A stretch of DNA of 64,000 nt from Physcocola sp002396385 (GTDB taxonomy: Bacteria; Bacteroidota; Bacteroidia; Bacteroidales; Paludibacteraceae). Below the pieces are notes generated by a model. It was not told the DNA's origin and ran no database searches. It was given only the letters and a program-made list of their open reading frames with translations. Made by a program: the position numbers and the translations under genes. The number at the start of each line of letters is the position of its first letter. The stretch's first letter is position 1. The DNA lies in contig CAMNDM010000002.1 of assembly GCA_946535435.1 (NCBI GenBank), positions 1 to 64,000 of the forward strand. The letters run 5' to 3'. Below, piece by piece: positions 42,829 through 52,116 of the stretch.

Positions 42829-44304
42829 ATGGAAGATAAATTACTTATCTATAATACGTTAACTCGTAAAAAAGAACTGTTTAAACCATTGCACTCACCT
42901 AATGTGGGCATGTATGTGTGTGGTCCTACCGTTTATGGCGACGCCCACCTTGGCCATGCCCGTCCTGCTATTACTTTCGATACGCTGTTCCGCTATCTGA
43001 AGCACTTGGGTTATAAGGTGCGTTATGTGCGCAACATTACCGATGTGGGGCATCTTGAACACGATGCCGACGAAGGTGAGGACAAAATTGCGAAAAAGGC
43101 GCGTCTTGAACAGCTCGAGCCTATGGAAGTGGTGCAGTATTACACTACACGCTACCACAAGGCCATGGAAGCTCTTAACGTGCTGCCGCCTAGCATTGAG
43201 CCGCATGCCTCAGGACACATTATCGAACAGATTGAGTTTGTGAAGAAGATTATTGATGCAGGTTTCGCTTACGAAAGCAACGGCTCTATTTACTTCGATG
43301 TCCCTAAATATGCAAAGCAGTTCCATTATGGTGAACTGTCGGGCCGAAATATAGAGGAAACACTCGAAAATACCCGTGAGCTCGACGGACAGGAAGAAAA
43401 GCACAACAGTGTCGATTTCGCACTCTGGAAGAAAGCACAGCCTGAACATATAATGCACTGGCCGTCGCCTTGGAGTGAGGGCTTCCCTGGCTGGCACCTC
43501 GAATGTTCTACCATGAGCACCAAATATCTTGGCGAAGAGTTTGACATCCATGGTGGTGGTATGGACCTTATGTTCCCGCACCACGAATGTGAGATCGCAC
43601 AGTCGACTGCCGCGCTCGGACACGAGAGCGTACACTACTGGATGCATAATAACATGATTACCATTAATGGCCAGAAGATGGGGAAGTCGTTGGGAAACTT
43701 CATTACCCTCGACGAGTTCTTTACTGGCTCGCATAAGATGCTTACCCAGGCTTATGCTCCTATGACTATACGTTTCTTCATCCTTCAGGCCCACTATCGC
43801 AGCACTGTCGATTTCAGCAACGAGGCGTTGGTGGCTGCTGAAAAGGGACTGGCTAAACTGTCGGACACATATAACCGCTTGCAGCGCATTAAACCGTCGG
43901 CTGCCACTTCCGATAATGTTTCGGTGGCTGGCCTGCGCCAGAAATGTGAAGAGGCCATGCTCGACGACTTGAACACTCCTATCGTCATCTCCCATTTGTT
44001 CGATGCCGCTAAGTCAATCAACCTTATTACCGATGGCAAGGCTACTATTTCTGAAACCGATCTTGCTGAATTGAAATCGACCTTCGAAATGGTGGTGAAC
44101 GATATTCTGGGCCTTCGTCTTGAAAGCGGAAACGCAGGTGGCAACAATGCCGCCTATAAAGGCGCAGTCGACTTGCTGCTCGACATCAGAAAACAGGCTA
44201 AGGCTAACAAGGATTGGGCTACTAGCGACCTGATACGTGACAAACTCGCTGCCCTGGGTTTCTCGGTTAAAGATACCAAGGACGGTTTCGAGTGGTCGCT
44301 TTAA
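42829..44304 (+). CDS. cysS: Cysteinyl-tRNA synthetase
   Basis: Charges tRNA-Cys. 491 residues, class I. The HIGH motif appears as GDAHLGHARP, preceded by a zinc-binding Cys in YVCGPTVYG; GWHLECSTMS and HHECEIAQS provide other zinc ligands. The KMSKS motif reads KMGKSLGNF, a common bacterial variant. The C-terminal helical anticodon-binding domain is complete. Confidence 0.97.
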   Translation: MEDKLLIYNTLTRKKELFKPLHSPNVGMYVCGPTVYGDAHLGHARPAITFDTLFRYLKHLGYKVRYVRNITDVGHLEHDADEGEDKIAKKARLEQLEPMEVVQYYTTRYHKAMEALNVLPPSIEPHASGHIIEQIEFVKKIIDAGFAYESNGSIYFDVPKYAKQFHYGELSGRNIEETLENTRELDGQEEKHNSVDFALWKKAQPEHIMHWPSPWSEGFPGWHLECSTMSTKYLGEEFDIHGGGMDLMFPHHECEIAQSTAALGHESVHYWMHNNMITINGQKMGKSLGNFITLDEFFTGSHKMLTQAYAPMTIRFFILQAHYRSTVDFSNEALVAAEKGLAKLSDTYNRLQRIKPSAATSDNVSVAGLRQKCEEAMLDDLNTPIVISHLFDAAKSINLITDGKATISETDLAELKSTFEMVVNDILGLRLESGNAGGNNAAYKGAVDLLLDIRKQAKANKDWATSDLIRDKLAALGFSVKDTKDGFEWSL

Positions 44305-44331
44305 TGCCGTAGACTCTGATTCTCAGTATAC

Positions 44332-44374
44332 AACATCCCGTTGCTCGTATTAGGGCGGCGGGATGTTTGCTTTT
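44332..44374 (+). terminator. Probable cysS terminator
   Basis: A 9-bp stem AACATCCCG (44332-44340) with CGGGATGTT (44359-44367) closes an 18-nt loop and is followed by TGCTTTT. The T-run is imperfect. Confidence 0.6.
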
Positions 44375-44429
44375 CCCGATAATTATTGCTATATTGTGAA
44401 AACATATGAAACTAAAACGATTGGCAATT

Positions 44430-44810
44430 ATGAAAAAAGAACTTAAACAGGAATATATTTTCAATAAGGTTCCTACCAATCTGCTTTGGAATAGCATCTC
44501 GACCGCCGATGGACTGGCCGAATGGTTTGCTGACGACGTTGATGTTGAGGGAGACAAATTTACTTTCAAATGGGAGACGGAGTGCCAAACCGCCTTACTG
44601 AAACAGAGCAGGGTTGGGGTTTACGTACGTTTCCATTGGCTTGATGACGACGATGCCAAAACTTTTTTTGAAATGCGGATTTCTGTTGATGAGTTGACAC
44701 GCGATGTGATTCTTACAGTTACTGATATTATTGATAGCGATGATTTTGACGATGTGCTGGGTTTGTGGAACCTGCAGGTTGATGTGCTGAAGGAAAAGTA
44801 TGGTGTTTGA
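44430..44810 (+). CDS. START-like (SRPBCC fold) protein
   Basis: About 126 residues from Met at 44430 (MKKELKQEYIFNKVPTN); a longer frame opens at 44406. The pattern NLLWNSISTADGLAEWFADDV and VRFHWLDDDDAKTFFEMRI, with a final helix LWNLQVDVLKEKYG, matches the START-like/AHSA1-type protein found in Bacteroidetes beside LptF/G genes. The fold binds hydrophobic ligands in its cavity, but the ligand here is unknown. The LptF/G-type permease gene follows. Confidence 0.8.
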   Translation: MKKELKQEYIFNKVPTNLLWNSISTADGLAEWFADDVDVEGDKFTFKWETECQTALLKQSRVGVYVRFHWLDDDDAKTFFEMRISVDELTRDVILTVTDIIDSDDFDDVLGLWNLQVDVLKEKYGV

Positions 44811-44861
44811 CTTTAAACTTTAAAAGTGCCCTTAAAAGTAGATAAATATTTAATTTTAGTC

Positions 44862-44869
44862 TAAATTTG
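44862..44869 (+). promoter_or_regulatory. Candidate -7 promoter of the LptF/G gene
   Basis: TAAATTTG fits TAnnTTTG, 26 nt before the ATG at 44896. Confidence 0.5.
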
Positions 44870-44895
44870 CACTTTGAAGAATTTAATTAGGAAAA

Positions 44896-46398
44896 ATGGG
44901 CATTAAGCGCTTAAATATATATCTTATTAAGGGATATCTGGGAACCTTTATCGCAACTTTTTGTGTCTGCCTTTTTATCGTCCTTATGCAGTTTTTATGG
45001 AAATATGTGGGCGATATGGTGGGCAAGGGTTTGTCAATGTCGATTCTGTTCGAGTTTTTTGGCTATGCGGCGCTTTCGCTGGTGCCTATGGCCTTGCCTC
45101 TCTCTATCTTGTTGTCTTCTCTGATGGCCTTTGGTAATCTGGGTGAGCGGCTCGAACTGCTGGCTATGAAGGCGTCTGGCATCTCGCTGTTTAAAATCAT
45201 GAAGCCGTTTGTCGCTTTCGTTTTCTGTGTCTCTTTCGGCGCTTTCCTTTATTCCGATTTGGTTTTGCCCGTTATTCAAGACCGCCTTTATATCCTGACC
45301 CGGTCAATGGTTCAAAAATCGCCTGAGGTGGAAATCCCCGAAGGTTCGTTCTACCAGGGGGTTCCTGGCGTAAGTGTCTATGTGGGGCATAAAGACCGTA
45401 AGACGAAACTGTTGAAGGATATTATGCTTTACGACTTTTCTGGCTCAAGCACGAACTCGAATAACAGCATGTCGGCCGATAATATCTCCATCACTTGTGC
45501 CGACTCGGGGCGTATTGGCATGTCGGCTGATCAACAGAACCTGGTGCTGACTCTGCATAACGGGGTCACTTTCGAAAACATCCGCCAGCAGAACCGCCAG
45601 CAGAACAATCGTTCTATCCCTTACCGCCGTGAAAACTTCAAGTATAAGCAGATTTTTGTCGCTTTCGACAACTCGATGAAGATGGTCGACGCAAGTGTTA
45701 CCTCCAACAAGTATGTGGGTAAAGACTTCAAGCAGTTGACCCATGTGGTCGATTCGCTGGCTGTCGTGTCTGCAGAACTGGCCCGGAAGGATGTGAACCA
45801 GATGCTTAACGAAACCTATTTCGAACGTTCTGGAAGCAAAAAACGGGTCGATTTGGCCTCTTTGGGCGATACTAGGTATTACAATTTCCAGGACCTGTAT
45901 AACAAACAGTGTCGCGATGTGCAAATATCGGTGGTCGACGATGCCATTAGCAGGGCGTATTCCACTTTCAACACGCTCGAATTCATGTATGCCGAAAAAG
46001 ACTATATGGTCGACCGTAATGCCCGACGGCACGATATTGAGCGCCACCGCAAGATTACCATGTCTCTGGCTTGTCTGCTCTTTTTCTTTATCGGTGCGCC
46101 GCTTGGTGCCATCATACGCAAGGGCGGATTGGGAACCCCAATCGTCATTTCGGTCTTTATTTTCATTATGTATTATGTGGTCGACAATTCGGGCTACAAG
46201 ATGGCGCGTGAAGGTGTCTGGTATGTGTGGGCGGGCATTTGGCTCAGTTCTGCCGTATTGTTGCCATTGGGCGTTTATCTGACTTATAAGGCGGCTACCG
46301 ACTCGATGGTCAATCTGGAACAGATTATGATATTTGTTAAGAAACTGGGAACTCGCAGGAAACATTTGAATATTAAAAATGTGAACAGTAAAAAATAA
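44896..46398 (+). CDS. LptF/LptG family lipopolysaccharide export permease
   Basis: A 500-residue inner-membrane permease of the Lpt bridge. Three N-terminal membrane segments (about 12-33, 52-75 and 100-122), a periplasmic beta-jellyroll-like middle (about 140-380) and three C-terminal segments ending with the coupling region. The phrase LGERLELLAMKASGISLFKIMKP is the family's conserved cytosolic loop that docks the LptB ATPase. The C-terminal segment has MSLACLLFFFIGAPLGAIIRKGGLGTPIVISV. Bacteroidetes often encode one LptF/G-like protein near the START-like gene. The ribBA ATG follows 3 nt after its stop. Confidence 0.88.
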   Translation: MGIKRLNIYLIKGYLGTFIATFCVCLFIVLMQFLWKYVGDMVGKGLSMSILFEFFGYAALSLVPMALPLSILLSSLMAFGNLGERLELLAMKASGISLFKIMKPFVAFVFCVSFGAFLYSDLVLPVIQDRLYILTRSMVQKSPEVEIPEGSFYQGVPGVSVYVGHKDRKTKLLKDIMLYDFSGSSTNSNNSMSADNISITCADSGRIGMSADQQNLVLTLHNGVTFENIRQQNRQQNNRSIPYRRENFKYKQIFVAFDNSMKMVDASVTSNKYVGKDFKQLTHVVDSLAVVSAELARKDVNQMLNETYFERSGSKKRVDLASLGDTRYYNFQDLYNKQCRDVQISVVDDAISRAYSTFNTLEFMYAEKDYMVDRNARRHDIERHRKITMSLACLLFFFIGAPLGAIIRKGGLGTPIVISVFIFIMYYVVDNSGYKMAREGVWYVWAGIWLSSAVLLPLGVYLTYKAATDSMVNLEQIMIFVKKLGTRRKHLNIKNVNSKK

Positions 46399-46401
46399 AA
46401 A

Positions 46402-47616
46402 ATGGGAAAAACATCTAATGTCAATTCTATTGAAGAGGCGCTGGCCGATTTCAAGCAAGGTAAATTCTTAATTGTTGTCGATGACGAAGACCGTGAGAAT
46501 GAGGGCGACTTTATTACGGCTGCTGAGACTATCGACGAGGAGAAGATTAACTTTATGTTGAAGTTTGGCCGTGGTGTCCTTTGTGCTCCTATCACTATTC
46601 AGCGTTGTAAGGAACTGAATATTGGTCGGGAGGTGGAAGACAACACTTCTATTCTGGGCACTCCATTTACTATTACTGTCGATAAGTTGGAGGGTTGTAC
46701 CACTGGGGTATCTGCTCACGACAGGGCTGCAACTATCAAGGCTCTGGCCGATCCGGCTTCTACTCCTGCCACTTTTGGCCGACCTGGACACATTCACCCG
46801 CTCTATGCACAAGATAAAGGCGTTTTGGCTCGTGCCGGACACACTGAGGCGGCTGTCGATTTGGCCCGTCTTTCGGGTTTACAGCCTGCGGCCTGCCTGA
46901 TTGAGATAATGAACGAGGACGGCACCATGGCGCGTATGCCTGAGTTGTTGGAGGTGGCTAAAAAGTTCGGTATCAAGATTATCACCATACGCGACCTTAT
47001 TGCCTACCGCCTGCGTAGCGAACGTACTATTGAACGTGGCGAAGAGGTGAAGATGCCTACTAAATATGGCGATTTCCGCCTTATCCCGTTCCGACAGATC
47101 GACAATGGTTTGGAACATGTGGCGCTTATTAAGGGTGAGTGGAAACAAGATGAACCTGTTTTGGTCCGTGTTCATTCTTCTTGTGCGACTGGCGATATTT
47201 TCGGCTCGTACCGTTGCGACTGCGGCGAACAGCTCCACATGGCTATGCAGCAGGTCGAAAAAGAAGGTAAGGGGGTTGTTCTGTATATGAACCAAGAGGG
47301 ACGCGGCATTGGACTGATGAACAAGATCAGGGCATACAAACTACAAGAAAACGGATACGATACGGTCGATGCGAATGTTCACCTTGGCTTTAAACCCGAT
47401 GAGCGTGATTATGGTGTTGGTGCACAAATATTGCGCGATTTGGGTATCTCTAAGATGAAACTCATGACTAACAATCCGGTCAAGCGTGTCGGCTTGGAAA
47501 GTTTCGGACTCGAAATCACTGAAATTGTTCCTATCGAGGTGGCTCCGAACAAATACGATATCGAATATCTCCGTACTAAGAAATCGAGAATGGGTCATAC
47601 TATTTTTAATGTGTAA
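46402..47616 (+). CDS. ribBA: Bifunctional DHBP synthase / GTP cyclohydrolase II RibBA
   Basis: Catalyses two entry reactions of riboflavin synthesis. The N-terminal RibB domain (about 1-205) has DDEDRENEGDFI, RPGHIHPL and GHTEAAVDLARL. The C-terminal RibA domain (about 206-404) has VRVHSSCATGDIFGSYRCDCGEQL, whose three cysteines bind zinc, and NQEGRGIGLMNKI. The 404-residue fusion is complete. It follows the LptF/G gene by 3 nt and precedes pdxJ by 20 nt. No FMN riboswitch is seen upstream. Confidence 0.96.
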   Translation: MGKTSNVNSIEEALADFKQGKFLIVVDDEDRENEGDFITAAETIDEEKINFMLKFGRGVLCAPITIQRCKELNIGREVEDNTSILGTPFTITVDKLEGCTTGVSAHDRAATIKALADPASTPATFGRPGHIHPLYAQDKGVLARAGHTEAAVDLARLSGLQPAACLIEIMNEDGTMARMPELLEVAKKFGIKIITIRDLIAYRLRSERTIERGEEVKMPTKYGDFRLIPFRQIDNGLEHVALIKGEWKQDEPVLVRVHSSCATGDIFGSYRCDCGEQLHMAMQQVEKEGKGVVLYMNQEGRGIGLMNKIRAYKLQENGYDTVDANVHLGFKPDERDYGVGAQILRDLGISKMKLMTNNPVKRVGLESFGLEITEIVPIEVAPNKYDIEYLRTKKSRMGHTIFNV

Positions 47617-47636
47617 GACGGCCTGTTTGAAAAATT

Positions 47637-48347
47637 ATGACTAAACTTGTTATTAATATCGACAAGGTGGCTACTTTGCGCAATACGCGCGAGGGAAATG
47701 TACCCGATGTTTTGAAGGTCGCTGCCGATTGTCAATTGTTTGGCGCTGACGCTATTGCCGTTCATGCGCGTCCCGATGCCAGCCATGTCAAATATGCCGA
47801 TGTCCTGGCGTTGAGGAATGTGGTGAACACCGAGTTCCACATCGAGGGCTTCCCTAGTGACGAGTTTATCGACTTGGTGCAGAAGGCTAAGCCCAATCAG
47901 GTGACTTTGGTCCCCGATGCGCTCAATTCCAATTCGGGTTGGAATTTCGACAAACAAGAGTCGTTTTTGCGTGAGGTTATTGACGAAATGCTGCCTTTCG
48001 GTGCCAGAATTGCTCTCTTCATCGAGCCCGATACAACTAGCGTGGAAATGGCTGCTAAGGTCGGTGCCGACCGGGTACAACTCTATATGGGCGGCTATGC
48101 CAACGCTTATCCGTTGGGACCCGACCAAGCTGTGGCTCCATACGTCGAGGCGGCTAGAATTGCCCGGGAAGCCGGGTTGGGTGTGAATGCCGGACACGGT
48201 TTGAACTTGGCCAATCTGGGTGTGCTTTATAAAAATATCGACTGGCTGAAGGAAGTGTCGGTAGGTCACTCGTTTATTTCCGATGCTTTATACTACGGTT
48301 TCGAAAAAACCGTTTCCTTATATAAGGATTGTTTAATTCACAGATAA
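47637..48347 (+). CDS. pdxJ: Pyridoxine 5'-phosphate synthase PdxJ
   Basis: Closes the pyridine ring of vitamin B6 from 1-deoxyxylulose-5-phosphate and 3-amino-1-hydroxyacetone phosphate. A 236-residue TIM barrel with LVINIDKVATLRNTREGN, AVHARPDASHV, FHIEGFPSDEFIDL, ALNSNSGWNFDK and GHGLNLANLGVLYKNI. The pdxJ-exbB-exbD-tonB order is common in Bacteroidales. Confidence 0.95.
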   Translation: MTKLVINIDKVATLRNTREGNVPDVLKVAADCQLFGADAIAVHARPDASHVKYADVLALRNVVNTEFHIEGFPSDEFIDLVQKAKPNQVTLVPDALNSNSGWNFDKQESFLREVIDEMLPFGARIALFIEPDTTSVEMAAKVGADRVQLYMGGYANAYPLGPDQAVAPYVEAARIAREAGLGVNAGHGLNLANLGVLYKNIDWLKEVSVGHSFISDALYYGFEKTVSLYKDCLIHR

Positions 48348-48366
48348 ATCAAGATTAAGTAAGTAT

Positions 48367-49056
48367 ATGATTAACGTATTGTTACAAGTACAGGACTCTT
48401 TGGCCGTTGCTGCTGGCACAGAGAGCACCGCCGAAGGTATGAATCTCTTCGACTTGGCTTTGAAAGGTGGCGTCATCATGATTCCGTTGCTCTTTTTGCT
48501 CGGAATGTCGGTTTACATTGCTGTCGAGCGCTTTGTCGTTATCCGGCAGGCGGCTAAAAACGACGACGCCTTTATGAACCGTATTAAGGAATGCCTTACC
48601 GAGGGTAAGATTGAGGCGGCTACCGAATTGTGTGAACGTACCAATACGCCTTACTCGCGTATGGTGGCCAAGGGTATTTCACGCTTGGGACGTCCTATGA
48701 ACGATGTGCAGGTCTCAATCGAGAACGTGGGTAACCTCGAGGTCTCGAAGCTGGAAAAGAACCTGTCGTTGCTGGCTACTACTGCCGGTGGTGGACCTAT
48801 GCTCGGATTCCTGGGTACGGTCTGTGGTATGATTCAGGCTTTTTACAATATGGCGTCTGCTGGTAACAATGTCGACGTTACTAATTTGGCTGGTGGTATC
48901 TATACTGCAATGGTAACCACTGTTGCGGGGCTCATTGTGGGTGTTGTGGCTTACTTCGCTTACAACTACCTGGTCTCTATGGTCGACAAGGTGGTGCGCG
49001 ACCTTGAGGCTCGCTCTCTTGAATTTATGGATATTCTTAACGAACCGGCTAAATAA
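48367..49056 (+). CDS. exbB: MotA/TolQ/ExbB-family proton channel subunit
   Basis: A 229-residue inner-membrane protein powering TonB. Membrane segments at about 33-53 (GGVIMIPLLFLLGMSVYIAVERF), 140-160 (GPMLGFLGTVCGMIQAFYNM) and 178-200, with the family phrase LLATTAGGGPMLGFLGTVCGM. With the ExbD and TonB genes downstream it forms the proton-motive-force motor for outer-membrane transport. Symbol assigned by context; TolQ is the alternative. Confidence 0.9.
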   Translation: MINVLLQVQDSLAVAAGTESTAEGMNLFDLALKGGVIMIPLLFLLGMSVYIAVERFVVIRQAAKNDDAFMNRIKECLTEGKIEAATELCERTNTPYSRMVAKGISRLGRPMNDVQVSIENVGNLEVSKLEKNLSLLATTAGGGPMLGFLGTVCGMIQAFYNMASAGNNVDVTNLAGGIYTAMVTTVAGLIVGVVAYFAYNYLVSMVDKVVRDLEARSLEFMDILNEPAK

Positions 49057-49068
49057 ATACAGATTGCA

Positions 49069-49491
49069 ATGGCTCTTAAAAGAAGAAATAAGCCCGATGC
49101 CTCGTTCAACATGTCGTCGATGACGGACTTTGTGTTCCAAATCCTCGTCTTCTTCATGTTGACTTCGGCTGTGGTGCATCCAAACGCAATTAAAGTCAAC
49201 CTGCCGCAAAGCAATACCCAGACTAAGGCGAAGCCGCTTGCGCGGGTGGTCATCGACAAAGACTTGAATTATTATGTTGGTTTTGGTAGTGATAAGGAGC
49301 AACCCATCGCTTTCGAACAACTGGAGTCGTGGCTCCAGAACGAGGCGGTGAAGGAACCCGATATGTATGTCGCTCTTTATGGCGAAAATACGGTTCCCCT
49401 CGGCGAGGTGGTGAAAGTGCTCAGCATTGCCAATGCCAATAAGTTTAAACTGGTCATAGCTACGCAGCCTATCGAGTCTGCCTCAAAGTAG
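49069..49491 (+). CDS. exbD: ExbD/TolR-family subunit
   Basis: A 140-residue single-pass inner-membrane protein. The conserved channel aspartate appears in MSSMTDFVFQILVFFMLTSAVV (Asp about 20), followed by a periplasmic domain with ARVVIDKDLNYYV and PDMYVALYGENTVPLGEVVKVLS. It works with the preceding ExbB and following TonB. Confidence 0.92.
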   Translation: MALKRRNKPDASFNMSSMTDFVFQILVFFMLTSAVVHPNAIKVNLPQSNTQTKAKPLARVVIDKDLNYYVGFGSDKEQPIAFEQLESWLQNEAVKEPDMYVALYGENTVPLGEVVKVLSIANANKFKLVIATQPIESASK

Positions 49492-49512
49492 CTGTGCCTA
49501 AAATGTCTGCTT

Positions 49513-50460
49513 ATGCAAATAGAAGAAAAAGCTAAGGTGTGGGGTGGTGTTGTTACTGTCATCTTCCATATCTTGTTGCTGCTTTTACTTTTGTTCTGTT
49601 TCTTCGACCGTGTTCAGGTGTTGGAGGAAGATGGTGTGCCTGTTTCTATGGGTGAGCCCGATATGGGTGGCAACGACCTCTTCGAACCTACTCCGGAGAC
49701 CGAGGTGCAGGAAGTCGCCCAGCAAGCGCCTGCGCAGGTGCCTACTCCTTCTACTCCGGCTCCGGCTGTCGCTCCCAATGTGGCTACTCAGGAGTTAGAG
49801 CAGACGGCGGCGGTCCCTAATTCTAAAAAGAAGCAGGAAAAGACCTCGACACAGCCCGATGCCGCTCAGGAAGAAGCCCGCAAAAAGAAGGAACTGCTCA
49901 GACAAGAGGAACTTAAAAAGCAGAAGGAACTGGCTGCCGAACAGGCGCGCCTGAAAAAGGAGGAAGAGGCCCGCAAAAAGGCCGAGGCTGAAGCCCTTGC
50001 TAAGAAAAAGGCTGAGGAGGACGCCATCCGCCAGAAGGCGAACAATATGGCCAATGTGTTTAAGAAAAAGACGCCTGCCAGCGGAAACGGTACCGATGCC
50101 AACTCTTCGGGGACCGGCTCTGGGTCTAAACCTGGCACTCAGGGTTCGCCTAACGGTGCTCAGGGTGCGGGCGGAAATGGCGGAAAGGGCAATGTGTGGT
50201 CGCTCGAGGGACGACAGATTGTCGGTACTTTGCCAAGACCTTCTTACACGGTTAACGAGGAGGGGTATGTGATTGTTGATATCACCGTCGATAACGATGG
50301 TAATGTGGTGGGTGCCGAAATTAAGAAGAGTTTCGGTATCACGAGTCCGGCTCTGCGTAATGCGGCCCTTCAGGCTGCTAAAAAGGCAAAGTTCAGCAAC
50401 AAGTCGGGCGGACATTTCAACCAGCACGGTACCATTACTTATAATTTTAAACTTAGATAA
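49513..50460 (+). CDS. tonB: Energy transducer TonB
   Basis: A 315-residue protein with one N-terminal membrane anchor (about 10-35), a Pro- and Gln-rich stretch, a highly charged K/E/A/R helix (about 115-180) reminiscent of TolA, a glycine-rich hinge (about 190-235) and a TonB C-terminal domain (about 240-315; IVGTLPRPSYTVNEEG, IVDITVDNDGNVVGAEI, HGTITYNFKL). It spans the periplasm and couples ExbBD to outer-membrane receptors such as SusC types. Its stop shares one base with the ATG of the next gene. Confidence 0.9.
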   Translation: MQIEEKAKVWGGVVTVIFHILLLLLLLFCFFDRVQVLEEDGVPVSMGEPDMGGNDLFEPTPETEVQEVAQQAPAQVPTPSTPAPAVAPNVATQELEQTAAVPNSKKKQEKTSTQPDAAQEEARKKKELLRQEELKKQKELAAEQARLKKEEEARKKAEAEALAKKKAEEDAIRQKANNMANVFKKKTPASGNGTDANSSGTGSGSKPGTQGSPNGAQGAGGNGGKGNVWSLEGRQIVGTLPRPSYTVNEEGYVIVDITVDNDGNVVGAEIKKSFGITSPALRNAALQAAKKAKFSNKSGGHFNQHGTITYNFKLR

Positions 50461-51530
50461 TGATGAAACTGCATAATCTCTGCTCTAGGGCGCATCGTGT
50501 AGCGGCGGCTGCCTTTTTTGCGGTGTCCTTTGTAACTCCTGCTTCTGCTGCCACTATCTCTGCCGATGGCTGGTGGGGACTCGATACCTGTATGGTCAGC
50601 CAATTGCCTAAAGCTAAAACGCCGACCTATAAGTTGGATATCCGTATGGCAGAAGGGGCTATTTTCAAACTGACGAAAGACGGTACGGTCGTCTCGAACG
50701 CTAAAGTGGTCCTTTCTCCGGCTATGGCCGCTTCGTTCCAGTGGGAAACCGGTTCCGACGGGGTGACCCCTGCCCTCCGTTTTACGGGTAAGGGACATTC
50801 TGCCGAACTCTACTATATTTGTGGTAACGGCAAGGACACTATTGCTACGGCTAAGTCGGTGGCATTCGAGAATGTCGTGACTGTAGCCGGACGTACTTTG
50901 GCCGGCCCTTATCCGCGCCGTATTATCGACTCTAAAGAGTCTGGCTCTGTTTCTGTGAATGTTACGGTAACAAAGGCTGGTTATGTCGAGGGCGTCAGCA
51001 TTGCCAAGTCGAATGGGGTGAACAACCCTCATGTCCGTAACGAAATTCTTTCCGATGCTTTGCATCTGCGTTTCTCGCAGGGGAATGCCGACCAACACGG
51101 TACGGTTACCTACAACCTTTGTGCCGACGATTACAACGAGGCGCTTGCCGCTCAACGCAAACGTGAGATGGATGAGCGCCGCCGGCTGCATAAGGAGGAG
51201 AAAGTGCGGCAAAATGCCACCAGCAAGGTGGCTAACGCATTCAGCAACAACGCCAATTCGTTCGAGTTGCAGGGCCGTACGCTTGCCAAGGCGATGCCAC
51301 AGCCTGCTTATAACGGTAAACAGCACGGATGGGTAGAGGTCAATATCACTGTCGACAACAGCGGCAATGTAACAAAGGCTTCTGTCGGACGGCGCTCGAA
51401 AGACATGACCGACCAGGCTGTCTTCAATGCGGCTGTCGAGGCGGCTAAGGCTACCAAGTTCAACGCTGTTAATGTATCCGACATGCCTAACCAGTTGGGT
51501 ACTATTACTTATCATTTTTCTGCTAAATAA
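50460..51530 (+). CDS. Exported protein with two TonB C-terminal-like domains
   Basis: A 356-residue protein. A signal peptide (about 1-31, ending TPASAA) replaces the membrane anchor. A unique N-terminal region (about 32-135) precedes a first TonB-C-like domain (about 140-227: LAGPYPRRIIDSKESG, VNVTVTKAGYVEGVSI, HGTVTYNL) and, after a charged linker (235-262), a second (about 270-356: LQGRTLAKAMPQPAYN, VEVNITVDNSGNVTKASV, LGTITYHFSAK). The second is clearly related to the C-terminal domain of the adjacent TonB. The TonB-C fold without an anchor suggests a soluble periplasmic partner, decoy or regulator. The start overlaps the tonB stop by one base. Confidence 0.8.
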   Translation: MMKLHNLCSRAHRVAAAAFFAVSFVTPASAATISADGWWGLDTCMVSQLPKAKTPTYKLDIRMAEGAIFKLTKDGTVVSNAKVVLSPAMAASFQWETGSDGVTPALRFTGKGHSAELYYICGNGKDTIATAKSVAFENVVTVAGRTLAGPYPRRIIDSKESGSVSVNVTVTKAGYVEGVSIAKSNGVNNPHVRNEILSDALHLRFSQGNADQHGTVTYNLCADDYNEALAAQRKREMDERRRLHKEEKVRQNATSKVANAFSNNANSFELQGRTLAKAMPQPAYNGKQHGWVEVNITVDNSGNVTKASVGRRSKDMTDQAVFNAAVEAAKATKFNAVNVSDMPNQLGTITYHFSAK

Positions 51531-51532
51531 TC

Positions 51533-52093
51533 ATGATTAAAGTCTTTACTTTCCTTATAGACGGCTTCGAACCTAGCGAGGCTATTGTTCCTATCGACTT
51601 TATGCGCCGGGCCAAATTCGACGTGACTGTCGTTTCCCTTATGGGGCGTAAGCAAGTCAACGGGTCGCAAGGTGTGTCGGTTGTTGCCGACGCCCTTTTC
51701 GACGAGGTGAAAGACCAGTTCCCTAATGCCGACCTGCTCTTCCTGCCGGGTGGCCCCAAAACGGTTAACTATCTTGAATACGACGATTTGAAAGAGGTGG
51801 TGATGGCACATTTCAAGGCCGGGAAAAAACTGGCTGCCATCTGTGCTGCCCCTATGGTGTTTGGCCGCTATGGCATTCTGAAGGGGGAGAAGGCTACTTG
51901 TTATCCGGGCTTTGAGGGCGATTTAGAGGGTGCTGAGTTCGTCCACCAGCCAGCGGTTGTTTCGGGTCAGTTTATTACTGGTGCGGGCGCTGGCGCTGCT
52001 GTCTATTTCGGTTTCAAACTGGTGGAGGCTTTGGCAGATAAACGGGTGGCCGATCAGATTCGTTCTTCTGTCAATTACCAGAAAGAGGTTTAA
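51533..52093 (+). CDS. DJ-1/PfpI (YajL-like) family protein
   Basis: A 186-residue protein of the class I glutamine amidotransferase-like superfamily. The nucleophile elbow is AAICAAPMVFG (Cys about 105), with an oxyanion-related glutamate in LIDGFEPSEA and LFLPGGPKTVNYL. YajL-type members are proposed protein or methylglyoxal deglycases or oxidative-stress chaperones; the exact activity is debated. It starts 2 nt after the twin-TonB-C gene, so it may be co-transcribed. Confidence 0.88.
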   Translation: MIKVFTFLIDGFEPSEAIVPIDFMRRAKFDVTVVSLMGRKQVNGSQGVSVVADALFDEVKDQFPNADLLFLPGGPKTVNYLEYDDLKEVVMAHFKAGKKLAAICAAPMVFGRYGILKGEKATCYPGFEGDLEGAEFVHQPAVVSGQFITGAGAGAAVYFGFKLVEALADKRVADQIRSSVNYQKEV

Positions 52094-52116
52094 TAACGCT
52101 TACATACCTGTTAAAT

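Noticed and set aside
50439..51515. 358-residue ORF on the minus strand
   Set aside because: Antisense shadow of the twin-TonB-C gene; the plus-strand frame has a signal peptide and clear domains.
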